64,000 nucleotides of DNA. Origin: Mycolicibacterium arenosum. Its GTDB lineage: Bacteria; Actinomycetota; Actinomycetes; Mycobacteriales; Mycobacteriaceae. A program made the translations under genes and the position numbers. The notes under the pieces are model-generated. The model made no database searches. It saw nothing but the letters and a program-made list of their open reading frames with translations, and was not told where the DNA came from. The stretch spans positions 682,001 to 746,000 of the forward strand of contig NZ_JANDBD010000001.1 in NCBI RefSeq assembly GCF_024320865.1, given 5' to 3'. Of this stretch, positions 53,110 to 64,000 are shown one piece after another; positions within the stretch are counted from its first letter, which is position 1, and each line of letters begins with the position of its first letter.

Positions 53110-54303
53110 GTGGTGAGTGAGGCGTTGGGCACGGTGACGCTCGCGCTGAACGACCGTGGCGCAGGCGTTCCGCTGCGGGAGTTGGCCCTCGTCGGCCTCA
53201 CCGCGGCGGTCGTCACCTACCTCGCCACCGGGTGGGTGCGCGCCATCGCGACCCGGCTCGGCGCGGTGGCCTACCCGCGCGAGCGCGACGTGCACATCGA
53301 ACCGATCCCGCGCATGGGCGGCCTGGCGATGTACATCGGCGTCGCCGCGGCCGTCTTGCTGGCCTCGCAACTGCCCGCTCTCACAAGGGGTTTCGTCTAC
53401 TCGTCGGGCATGCCCGCCGTTGTGGTCGCCGGCGGGCTGATCATGGCGATCGGGCTCATCGACGATCGCTGGGGACTGGACGCGCTGACGAAGTTCGCTG
53501 GCCAGATCACCGCCGCAAGCGTGCTGGTCACCATGGGCGTCGCGTGGAGCGTCCTGTACATCCCGATCGGCGGCGTCGGCACGATCGTGCTGGACCAGGT
53601 CACCTCGATCCTGCTCACACTGGCGCTGACCGTGTCGATCGTGAACGCGATGAACTTCGTCGACGGCCTCGACGGTCTCGCCGCCGGCCTCGGCCTCATC
53701 ACCGCGGCGGCCATCTGCATCTTCTCGATCGGACTGTTGCGCGACCACGGTGGCGACGTGCTCTTCTACCCGCCCGCGGTGATCTCGGTGGTGCTGGCGG
53801 GCGCCTGCCTGGGCTTCCTGCCGCACAACTTCCATCCCGCGCGAATCTTCATGGGTGATTCGGGATCGATGCTCATCGGCCTGATGCTCGCGGCCGCGTC
53901 CACCACGGCTGCGGGGCCCATCTCGCAGAACGCCTACGGTGCCCGCGACGTCTTCGCGCTGCTGTCGCCGTTCCTGTTGGTGGTTGCCGTGATGTTCGTG
54001 CCCGCTCTGGACATGTTGCTGGCGATCGTGCGACGCACCAGGGCCGGCCGCAGCCCGTTCAGTCCGGACAAGATGCATCTGCACCACCGACTGCTGCAGA
54101 TCGGCCACTCGCATCGGCGGGTGGTGCTGCTGATCTACATGTGGGTCGGCATCGTCGCACTGGGCGCCGCGAGCACCATTTTCTTCGACCCCCGATACAC
54201 CGGTGGGGTCATGCTCGCGGCCATCGTCGTCGCGGTCGTCATCACGCTGATTCCGTTGTTGAGACGCGGAGAACCCTTCACAGGTGGTGGCAGGGAACTC
54301 TAA
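53110..54303 (+). CDS. wecA: Undecaprenyl-phosphate GlcNAc-1-phosphate transferase (WecA/Rfe)
   Basis: A 397-residue polytopic membrane enzyme of the MraY/WecA family with about 10-11 helices. Motifs: PRERDVHIEPIPRMGG, GLIDDRWGLDALTKF with the catalytic Asp pair, MNFVDGLDGLAAG, and FMGDSGSMLIG; DKMHLHHRLL is the HIHHLL-like sugar loop. It transfers GlcNAc-1-P to decaprenyl phosphate, starting the linker between peptidoglycan and arabinogalactan. Two adjacent GTGs make the start uncertain by one codon. It precedes the ATP synthase operon as in M. tuberculosis. Confidence 0.95.
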   Translation: MVSEALGTVTLALNDRGAGVPLRELALVGLTAAVVTYLATGWVRAIATRLGAVAYPRERDVHIEPIPRMGGLAMYIGVAAAVLLASQLPALTRGFVYSSGMPAVVVAGGLIMAIGLIDDRWGLDALTKFAGQITAASVLVTMGVAWSVLYIPIGGVGTIVLDQVTSILLTLALTVSIVNAMNFVDGLDGLAAGLGLITAAAICIFSIGLLRDHGGDVLFYPPAVISVVLAGACLGFLPHNFHPARIFMGDSGSMLIGLMLAAASTTAAGPISQNAYGARDVFALLSPFLLVVAVMFVPALDMLLAIVRRTRAGRSPFSPDKMHLHHRLLQIGHSHRRVVLLIYMWVGIVALGAASTIFFDPRYTGGVMLAAIVVAVVITLIPLLRRGEPFTGGGREL

Positions 54304-54320
54304 TACGACGAAAAGTAGTA

Positions 54321-54336
54321 GGCCCCCTTTTGGGCC
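54321..54336 (+). terminator. Weak hairpin between wecA and the atp operon
   Basis: ggccc and gggcc arms with loop cctttt lie 18 bp after the wecA stop and are followed by gttt. It is short; it could end wecA transcription or be a leader element of the atp transcript. Confidence 0.3.
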
Positions 54337-54455
54337 GTTTACCATGTGGTACGTTACTGGCAGAACCCGAAAAACCTCGCGGGTTGCCGGCCCGGCCCAT
54401 CGGTTCGCAAGACCGATTCGGCGCCGATACACGACCGACATAAGGGAGCTACCCC

Positions 54456-54569
54456 TTGGGTGATTCCAGCGCGCCCGTCGCCCTTCGATACAGTCGTCGG
54501 GCACGCACCGGAACATCGTTGTTCATGGGGTTCCTCTCGAGGACCCGCGGGATTGAGGTGAAGCAGTGA
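54456..54569 (+). CDS. Possible 37-residue leader ORF coupled to atpI
   Basis: A TTG at 54456 with AAGGGAG 8 bases upstream opens a 37-codon, basic frame ([18 protein letters not shown] and on) whose TGA overlaps the GTG of atpI (GTGA). The coupling geometry supports translation. Codon third positions are less GC-rich than in the neighbours, which argues against it. Confidence 0.35.
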   Translation: MGDSSAPVALRYSRRARTGTSLFMGFLSRTRGIEVKQ

Positions 54570-55033
54570 CCACCCCAGCGCAGGATGCGCCGTTGGTGTA
54601 TCCCGCCGTCGCCTTCAGGCCGGTGCGATTGCTCGTCGTGTGCCTCGCGCTCACCGCAGTCGCGGTCGCCGCCTCCTGGTACATCGGCAGCCCGCTCTTC
54701 GGCGTCTTCTTCGGCATCGGACTCGGCCTGGGTTTGCTCAACGCGATGCTCGTGAAGCGCGCGGTTGACGCGATCACCGCCGAGGACCATCCGCTGAAGA
54801 AGAAGATGGCCCTCAACTCGGCGACGCGGCTTCTCGTCATCACCGCCGTCGCACTCACCATCGCGTTCATCTTCAAGAACAACGGCGGACTCGGCGTGGT
54901 GTTCGGACTCGCGATCTTCCAGGCGCTGCTGGTGCTCAGCACCAGCCTGCCGATCCTGAAGAAGATCCGCACACAGGGTCTGGACGTCCTGGACACCGAT
55001 TCGAAGGCTCGAGACGAAGGAAAGTTGAGCTGA
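54566..55033 (+). CDS. atpI: ATP synthase-associated membrane protein AtpI
   Basis: A 155-residue membrane protein with four predicted helices ([70 protein letters not shown]). AtpI helps assemble the c-ring or import magnesium in other bacteria. The start is a GTG. It begins the atp operon, 5 bp before atpB; the M. tuberculosis equivalent is Rv1303. No catalytic residues are expected. Confidence 0.85.
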   Translation: MTTPAQDAPLVYPAVAFRPVRLLVVCLALTAVAVAASWYIGSPLFGVFFGIGLGLGLLNAMLVKRAVDAITAEDHPLKKKMALNSATRLLVITAVALTIAFIFKNNGGLGVVFGLAIFQALLVLSTSLPILKKIRTQGLDVLDTDSKARDEGKLS

Positions 55034-55038
55034 CTGCA

Positions 55039-55812
55039 ATGACTGGGACGACCGTAACGCTCCTCGCCGCTGAGGAAGGTGGCGCCGCCATTCAAGTCGG
55101 ACACCACACCATGGTGTTCGAGCTGTTCGGGATGACGTTCAACGGCGACACCATTCTCGCCACCGCCATCACGGGCGTGATCATCATCCTGCTGGCCTTC
55201 TTCCTGAAGTCGAAGGTGACCTCGACGGGTGTGCCGGGCGGTGTGCAGCTGTTCTGGGAGGCACTCACAATCCAGATGCGCGGGCAGATCGAGGCCTCCA
55301 TCGGCATGAGGGTCGCACCGTTCGTGCTGCCGCTGGCCGTCGCCATCTTCGCGACGATTCTGATCTCCAACTGGCTGGCCGTCCTACCGCTGCAGTACGG
55401 AGTGGGCGACACGGCGCACGAGCTCTACAAGGCGCCGGCCTCCGACATCAACTTCGTGTTGGCGCTGGCGGCGTTCGTGTTCATCGCCTATCACGCGGCC
55501 GGCTTCTGGCGCCGCGGCCCGAGCCACCCGTGGAAGGTGCTCAAGGGCCACGTCACGCTGATGATGCCGATCAACCTCGTCGAGGAGATCGCCAAGCCGA
55601 TCTCGTTGGCACTCCGACTCTTCGGCAACATCTTCGCGGGCGGCATCCTCGTCGCACTCATCGCGATGTTCCCCTGGTACATCCAGTGGGCACCCAATGC
55701 CATCTGGAAGACGTTCGACCTCTTCGTCGGCCTCATCCAGGCGTTCATCTTCTCGCTGCTGACGATCCTGTACTTCAGCCAGGCGATGGAGTTGGAAGAC
55801 GACCACCACTAG
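55039..55812 (+). CDS. atpB: ATP synthase subunit a
   Basis: A 257-residue polytopic subunit that forms the proton half-channels against the c-ring. The essential Arg lies in [20 protein letters not shown], and [11 protein letters not shown] precedes it on the fourth helix. There are about six helices in total. It is the first structural gene of the operon in the order a-c-b-(b-delta)-alpha-gamma-beta-epsilon. Confidence 0.97.
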   Translation: MTGTTVTLLAAEEGGAAIQVGHHTMVFELFGMTFNGDTILATAITGVIIILLAFFLKSKVTSTGVPGGVQLFWEALTIQMRGQIEASIGMRVAPFVLPLAVAIFATILISNWLAVLPLQYGVGDTAHELYKAPASDINFVLALAAFVFIAYHAAGFWRRGPSHPWKVLKGHVTLMMPINLVEEIAKPISLALRLFGNIFAGGILVALIAMFPWYIQWAPNAIWKTFDLFVGLIQAFIFSLLTILYFSQAMELEDDHH

Positions 55813-55836
55813 CTAACCGACCTGCACGACCAGTAG

Positions 55837-56145
<309 letters not shown>

Positions 56146-56157
56146 TCAGCCGACAGC

Positions 56158-56670
56158 ATGGGTGACCTCACCGTAGTAGTTCCTGCGACGATCCTCGCCG
56201 CAGAAGAAGGTGGCGGGCAGAGCAACTTCCTGCTACCCAACGGCACCTTCTTCGCCGTGCTGCTCATCTTCCTGATCGTGCTCGGCGTGATCGCGAAGTG
56301 GGTCGTGCCGCCGGTCAGCAAGGTGCTCGCCGAGCGCGAGGCGATGCTGGCCAAGACCGCTGCGGACAGCCGCAAGTCGGCCGAGCAGGTGGCAGCAGCC
56401 CAGGCGGATTACGACGAGGCGATGGCGGCGGCGCGCGGCGACGCGTCCGCCATCCGCGACGAGGCGCGCAACGCCGGCAGGCAGGTGATCGACGCGAAGC
56501 GCGCCGAGGCCAGTTCCGAGGTGGCCGAGACCGTGAGCCGGGCCGACGCCACGTTGTCCGAGCAGCGCACGGCGACCGAGTCGGAACTGCAGTCCTCGGT
56601 CGACGGACTGTCGACGACGTTGGCCAGCCGCATCCTCGGCGTCGACGTGAAATCAGGCGGGAGCCAGTAG
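56158..56670 (+). CDS. atpF: ATP synthase subunit b
   Basis: A 170-residue peripheral stalk subunit: one N-terminal membrane helix ([20 protein letters not shown]), then a long charged coiled coil rich in Ala/Glu/Arg. It pairs with the b-like N-terminus of the fused AtpH to make the stator. It starts 12 bp after atpE and ends directly at the atpH start. Confidence 0.96.
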   Translation: MGDLTVVVPATILAAEEGGGQSNFLLPNGTFFAVLLIFLIVLGVIAKWVVPPVSKVLAEREAMLAKTAADSRKSAEQVAAAQADYDEAMAAARGDASAIRDEARNAGRQVIDAKRAEASSEVAETVSRADATLSEQRTATESELQSSVDGLSTTLASRILGVDVKSGGSQ

Positions 56671-58002
56671 ATGTCGATTTTCATCGGGCAGCTGATCGGC
56701 TTCGCGGTCATCGCCTTCATCATCGTCAAGTGGGTCGTCCCGCCGGTGAAGGGGATGATGGCAAAGCAGCAGGAGGCCGTGCGGACCGCGCTCGCCGAGA
56801 GCGCTGCGGCGGCCAAGAAGCTCGAAGACGCCGACGCCATGCACGCCAAGGCGCTCGAGGATGCCAAGGCCCAGTCGGCGAAGGTCACCGAGGAGGCCAA
56901 GCACGACTCGGAGCGGATCGCCGAACAGCTCAAGGAGCAGGCCGGTGTGGACGCCGAGCGCATCAAGGCGCAAGGCGCACAACAGGTTCAGCTGATGCGT
57001 CAGCAGCTGATCCGGCAGCTCCGCAACGGACTGGGTGAGGAGTCGGTCGAGAAGGCCGCCGAACTGGTCCGTGCCCACGTGGCCGATCCCGCGGCGCAAT
57101 CCGCGACGGTGGACCGCTTCCTGGCCGAACTCGACGAGATGGCGCCGTCGACGGCCGTCATCGAGACCGGGGCATCGGCCAGGCTGAGGGCGGCCAGCCG
57201 CGACGCCCTCGCGGCGCTGACCGAGAAGTTCGACGAGGTCGCAGGGCGGCTCCGGGAGCCCGGACTCAACACGTTGGCAGACGAATTGGCCGCCGTGGTC
57301 ACACTGCTGGTCACCCAGCCCACCCTCAACAAGCACCTGGCGGAGCCGACCGACAACGCGTCGGCGAAGGTCCGGCTTCTCGAGCAGGTGTTGTCGGGCA
57401 AGGTCGACGACCACACTCTCGACCTGCTTCGCACCGCCGTCTCACAGCGCTGGTCGGCCGAGGCCGACCTCGTCGACGCCGTCGAGTACACCGCGCGGCT
57501 GGCGCTGCTGCGTCGCGCCGAGCTCGCCGACGAGGTCGACGAGGTCGAGGAACAGCTGTTCCGGTTCGGCCGCGCGGTCGACTCCGAGCCGCACCTCACG
57601 GTGCTGCTGAGCGACTACTCGGAGCCCGCCGAGGGCCGAATCGCGCTGCTGCACAGAGTGCTCGGTGACGGTGTCAACGAGACGGCGAAGGCCCTGCTGA
57701 CGCAGACCGTGGCACTGCTGCGCGGTGAGCGTGCCGACGAGGCCGTGCTGGACCTGGCCGAGCTCGCGGTTGCGCGACGCGGCGAGGTGGTCGCTCACGT
57801 CACCGCGGCCGCAGACCTCTCGGATGCGCAGAGCGCGCGGCTCACCGAGGTGCTGACCCGGATCTACGGACATCCCGTCTCGGTGCAGCTCAACGTGGAT
57901 CCCGAGCTGCTCGGCGGCCTGACGGTCGCGGTCGGCGACGAGGTCATCGACGGCTCCATCGCGTCGCGCCTCGCGGCCGCACAGACACAGCTGCCCGACT
58001 GA
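56671..58002 (+). CDS. atpH: ATP synthase fused b-delta subunit
   Basis: A 443-residue fusion characteristic of mycobacteria and relatives. Residues 1-25 are a membrane helix ([20 protein letters not shown]), residues 30-160 a b-type coiled coil, and residues about 175-443 the delta (OSCP-like) domain ending [17 protein letters not shown], the delta signature. It joins stator to the F1 head. The ATG directly follows the atpF stop. Confidence 0.97.
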   Translation: MSIFIGQLIGFAVIAFIIVKWVVPPVKGMMAKQQEAVRTALAESAAAAKKLEDADAMHAKALEDAKAQSAKVTEEAKHDSERIAEQLKEQAGVDAERIKAQGAQQVQLMRQQLIRQLRNGLGEESVEKAAELVRAHVADPAAQSATVDRFLAELDEMAPSTAVIETGASARLRAASRDALAALTEKFDEVAGRLREPGLNTLADELAAVVTLLVTQPTLNKHLAEPTDNASAKVRLLEQVLSGKVDDHTLDLLRTAVSQRWSAEADLVDAVEYTARLALLRRAELADEVDEVEEQLFRFGRAVDSEPHLTVLLSDYSEPAEGRIALLHRVLGDGVNETAKALLTQTVALLRGERADEAVLDLAELAVARRGEVVAHVTAAADLSDAQSARLTEVLTRIYGHPVSVQLNVDPELLGGLTVAVGDEVIDGSIASRLAAAQTQLPD

Positions 58003-58049
58003 CAACCCTTTAGACCACCCGCTAACGCAAGGCAGGAAGACGAACAACC

Positions 58050-62092
<4,043 letters not shown>

Positions 62093-62122
62093 TCGCTTCT
62101 CTAGCTCGAAAGGTGGTGTGCC

Positions 62123-62488
62123 ATGGCTGAACTGCACGTGGAGATCGTCGCCGTGGAGCGTGAGCTGTGGTCGGGTGACGCGACGTTCGTCTTCACCAGG
62201 ACGACCGCCGGCGAGATCGGCATTCTGCCGCGGCACATCCCGTTGGTAGCCCAGCTCGTCGACGACGCGATGGTCCGCGTCGAGCGCGAGGGCGAGGACG
62301 ACCTTCGCATCGCGGTCGACGGCGGCTTCCTGTCGGTCACCGAGGAGGCGGTCCGGATTCTGGTGGAGAACGCCGAGTTCGAGTCCGAGATCAATGCGGA
62401 CGACGCCAAGCAGGATTCCGAGTCCGACGACGAACGCACCGCGGCATGGGGCAGGGCGCGCTTGCGCGCCCTAGGCCAACTCGACTGA
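62123..62488 (+). CDS. atpC: ATP synthase subunit epsilon
   Basis: A 121-residue subunit. It has an N-terminal beta sandwich ([35 protein letters not shown]) and a short C-terminal helical part, as in M. tuberculosis, too short for a full inhibitory two-helix arm. It ends the atp operon; the DUF2550 gene follows after 6 bp. Confidence 0.96.
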   Translation: MAELHVEIVAVERELWSGDATFVFTRTTAGEIGILPRHIPLVAQLVDDAMVRVEREGEDDLRIAVDGGFLSVTEEAVRILVENAEFESEINADDAKQDSESDDERTAAWGRARLRALGQLD

Positions 62489-62494
62489 CCGCCG

Positions 62495-62938
62495 GTGAGC
62501 GCGCTCATGATGTTCATGGTCGCGCTCATCGGTGTGCTCCTGATCGTCGTCGGCGCACTGTTCTATCGCCTGTGGAAGCTGCGTCAGGTCGGTGGCACCG
62601 CCGCCATCCTGCGCGATGCGCCCGCCGTTGGCGGGCACGGCTGGCGCCACGGCGTGATTCGGTACCGCGGTGGTGAGGCGGGTTTCTACCGGCTGTCGAG
62701 CCTGCGTTGGTGGCCGGATCGGCGGCTCTCCCGGCGCGGTCTCGAGGTTGTCTCGCGGCGCGCCCCCAGGGGTGACGAGTTCGACATCATGACATCCGAG
62801 ATCGTGGTGCTCGAATTGCGGGACACCCATCCCGACAGTCGCCACGGCTATGAGATCGCTCTCGACCGGGGGGCGTTGACGGCCTTCACCTCCTGGCTGG
62901 AGTCCCGGCCATCGCCGCGTACGCGGCGGCGAGGCTAG
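62495..62938 (+). CDS. DUF2550 membrane-anchored protein
   Basis: A 147-residue protein with one N-terminal membrane helix (FMVALIGVLLIVVGALFYRL) and a basic cytoplasmic part (GWRHGVIRYRGGEAGFYRLS, LRWWPDRRLSRRGLEVVSRR). It is the neighbour of atpC in mycobacteria (Rv1312 in M. tuberculosis, as I recall) and probably cotranscribed. Function unknown. Confidence 0.88.
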   Translation: MSALMMFMVALIGVLLIVVGALFYRLWKLRQVGGTAAILRDAPAVGGHGWRHGVIRYRGGEAGFYRLSSLRWWPDRRLSRRGLEVVSRRAPRGDEFDIMTSEIVVLELRDTHPDSRHGYEIALDRGALTAFTSWLESRPSPRTRRRG

Positions 62939-62947
62939 TTCCGGGGA

Positions 62948-63526
62948 CTATCCGGGCGTCTTGCCGCCGGGCTGCCACAGCACGTCGCCGTCGGGGTTGG
63001 CAACGCGGGACAGGATGAACAGCAAGTCGGACAGCCGGTTCAAGTACTTAGCGGGTAACACGCTGATGCCGTCACCGTGCTGCTCGACGGCCCGCCATGC
63101 CGACCGTTCCGCGCGCCTCGCCACGGTGCGTGCCACGTGCAGGTACGCCGACAGCGGTGTACCGCCGGGCAGCACAAAGGAATTCAGCGCCGGGAGCGAC
63201 TCGTTGAATTCGTCGCACCACGTCTCCAGGCGGTCGATGTAGTCCTGCGAGATCCGCAGCGGCGGGTACTCGGGGTTCTCGACCAGCGGAGTGGAGAGGT
63301 CGGCGCCCGCATCGAACAGGTCGTTCTGGATTCGTAGGAGGACGCTGCGAATCGGCTCACCGGGCTGACCCACGGACACCGCGACGCCGAGGGCCGCATT
63401 GGTCTCGTCGCAATCCGCGTAGGCCTCAAGGCGGGGGTCGTTCTTCGACACCCGGCTGAAGTCGCTCAAGCCGGTCGTTCCGTCATCGCCGGTACGCGTA
63501 TAAATGCGGGTCAGGTGCACTGCCAT
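62948..63526 (-). CDS. Cob(I)yrinic acid a,c-diamide adenosyltransferase, PduO type
   Basis: A 192-residue PduO-type ATP:cob(I)alamin adenosyltransferase that makes adenosylcobalamin. The N-terminal ATP-binding loop [21 protein letters not shown] and the C-terminal [11 protein letters not shown]...[13 protein letters not shown] pattern are complete. It is convergent with the DUF2550 gene and divergent from murA. The M. tuberculosis equivalent, as I recall, is Rv1314c. Confidence 0.92.
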   Translation of the reverse strand: MAVHLTRIYTRTGDDGTTGLSDFSRVSKNDPRLEAYADCDETNAALGVAVSVGQPGEPIRSVLLRIQNDLFDAGADLSTPLVENPEYPPLRISQDYIDRLETWCDEFNESLPALNSFVLPGGTPLSAYLHVARTVARRAERSAWRAVEQHGDGISVLPAKYLNRLSDLLFILSRVANPDGDVLWQPGGKTPG

Positions 63527-63608
63527 GGGCGCAACCGTACTCGGTTACGACCTTCTCCCGAGCGCCTGTGGCAGTCGGAGGGTCGTTGACTGCCCTAAAA
63601 TAACCCGC

Positions 63609-64000
63609 GTGAGCGAGCGTTTCGTGGTGACCGGCGGATCCCGGTTAGCTGGCGAAGTCGCCGTCGGGGGAGCCAAGAACAGCGTGTTGAAGCTGATGGC
63701 GGCTGCGCTTCTGGCGGAGGGCACCAGCACGATCACCAACTGCCCGGACATCCTCGACGTGCCGTTGATGGCCGAGGTGTTGCGCGGATTGGGGGCCACC
63801 GTGGAGCTCGACGGCGACACCGTGCGCATCACGTCGCCCGACGAACTCAAGTACGACGCCGATTTCGCGGCGGTGCGGCAGTTCCGGGCCTCCGTCTGCG
63901 TGCTTGGACCCCTTGTCGGCCGCTGCAAGAAGGCCAAGGTCGCGCTACCGGGCGGGGACGCCATCGGCTCTCGGCCTCTCGACATGCACCAGGCAGGTCT
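63609..64000 (+). CDS. murA: UDP-N-acetylglucosamine 1-carboxyvinyltransferase MurA (5' part, runs off the window)
   Basis: The first 130 residues of MurA, from a GTG at 63609; the gene continues beyond the right edge. It catalyses the first committed step of peptidoglycan synthesis, transfer of enolpyruvate from PEP to UDP-GlcNAc. [13 protein letters not shown] holds the Lys-Asn pair. The active-site loop reads [14 protein letters not shown], with Asp at residue 117 in the place of the Cys of most bacteria. This exchange is known from M. tuberculosis and gives intrinsic fosfomycin resistance. Confidence 0.96.
   Translation, partial: MSERFVVTGGSRLAGEVAVGGAKNSVLKLMAAALLAEGTSTITNCPDILDVPLMAEVLRGLGATVELDGDTVRITSPDELKYDADFAAVRQFRASVCVLGPLVGRCKKAKVALPGGDAIGSRPLDMHQAG

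Overview
The window is high-GC actinobacterial DNA, almost certainly from an environmental Mycobacterium (Mycolicibacterium type). The right 26 kb keeps the gene order I recall for M. tuberculosis Rv1292-Rv1315 (argS, lysA, hom, thrC, thrB, rho, rpmE, prfA, prmC, a Sua5/TsaC gene, wecA, atpI, atpBEFHAGDC, a DUF2550 gene, a PduO-type adenosyltransferase, murA). It also carries mycobacterial signatures: a b-delta fusion AtpH, an inserted loop in AtpG, a C-terminal tail on AtpA, and Asp117 in place of the MurA active-site Cys. The left side adds mycofactocin genes, an MmpL transporter and TetR regulators.

Region 1 (1-10.2 kb) is an alkane or medium-chain alcohol oxidation island. The mycofactocin genes mftA, mftB and the first codons of mftC run leftward off the window. 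To their right lie an AraC regulator and a divergent 2Fe-2S ferredoxin, a CYP153-type P450 and a ferredoxin reductase. Then come an SCP2-fold protein, an acyl-CoA ligase, a zinc alcohol dehydrogenase of the nicotinoprotein (mycofactocin-dependent) type, and a BtrH-domain protein. Read as a pathway: the P450 hydroxylates the alkane terminus, the dehydrogenase oxidises the alcohol using mycofactocin as electron acceptor, and the ligase activates the resulting acid.

Region 2 (10.2-18.8 kb) holds a decayed chimera of P450 and MFS-transporter pieces, two hotdog thioesterases, an alpha/beta hydrolase, and an MmpL-type RND transporter coupled to a DUF6188-like gene. Two divergent TetR genes follow. 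Tandem 15-bp operator-like sites with identical 20-bp spacing lie in front of the transporter operon and between the TetR genes.

Region 3 (about 19-37.5 kb) is an integrated mobile element at the 3' end of tRNA-Arg(CCG). It has a tyrosine integrase, a small excisionase-like protein, an XRE repressor and a 1960-residue MobF relaxase-helicase with a candidate oriT. No DNA translocase or type IV secretion genes are visible, so it looks mobilisable rather than self-transmissible. Its cargo is defence-like: an AAA ATPase plus subtilase pair resembling IetAS (the subtilase is split by a -1 frameshift at a G5 tract), an AbiEi/AbiEii pair, and a 923-residue nuclease-STAND NTPase resembling Avs proteins. 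The STAND gene lies between the live integrase and a decayed second copy of the integrase 3' end that abuts the tRNA.

Region 4 (37.5-64 kb) is conserved core: arginyl-tRNA synthetase, lysine and threonine biosynthesis, Rho, ribosome and release-factor genes, wecA, the ATP synthase operon and the start of murA. Relative to M. tuberculosis, an extra block (TetR, acyl-CoA ligase, MarR, mycothiol-dependent isomerase family) sits between rho and rpmE, with clear palindromic operators in its two divergent promoters.
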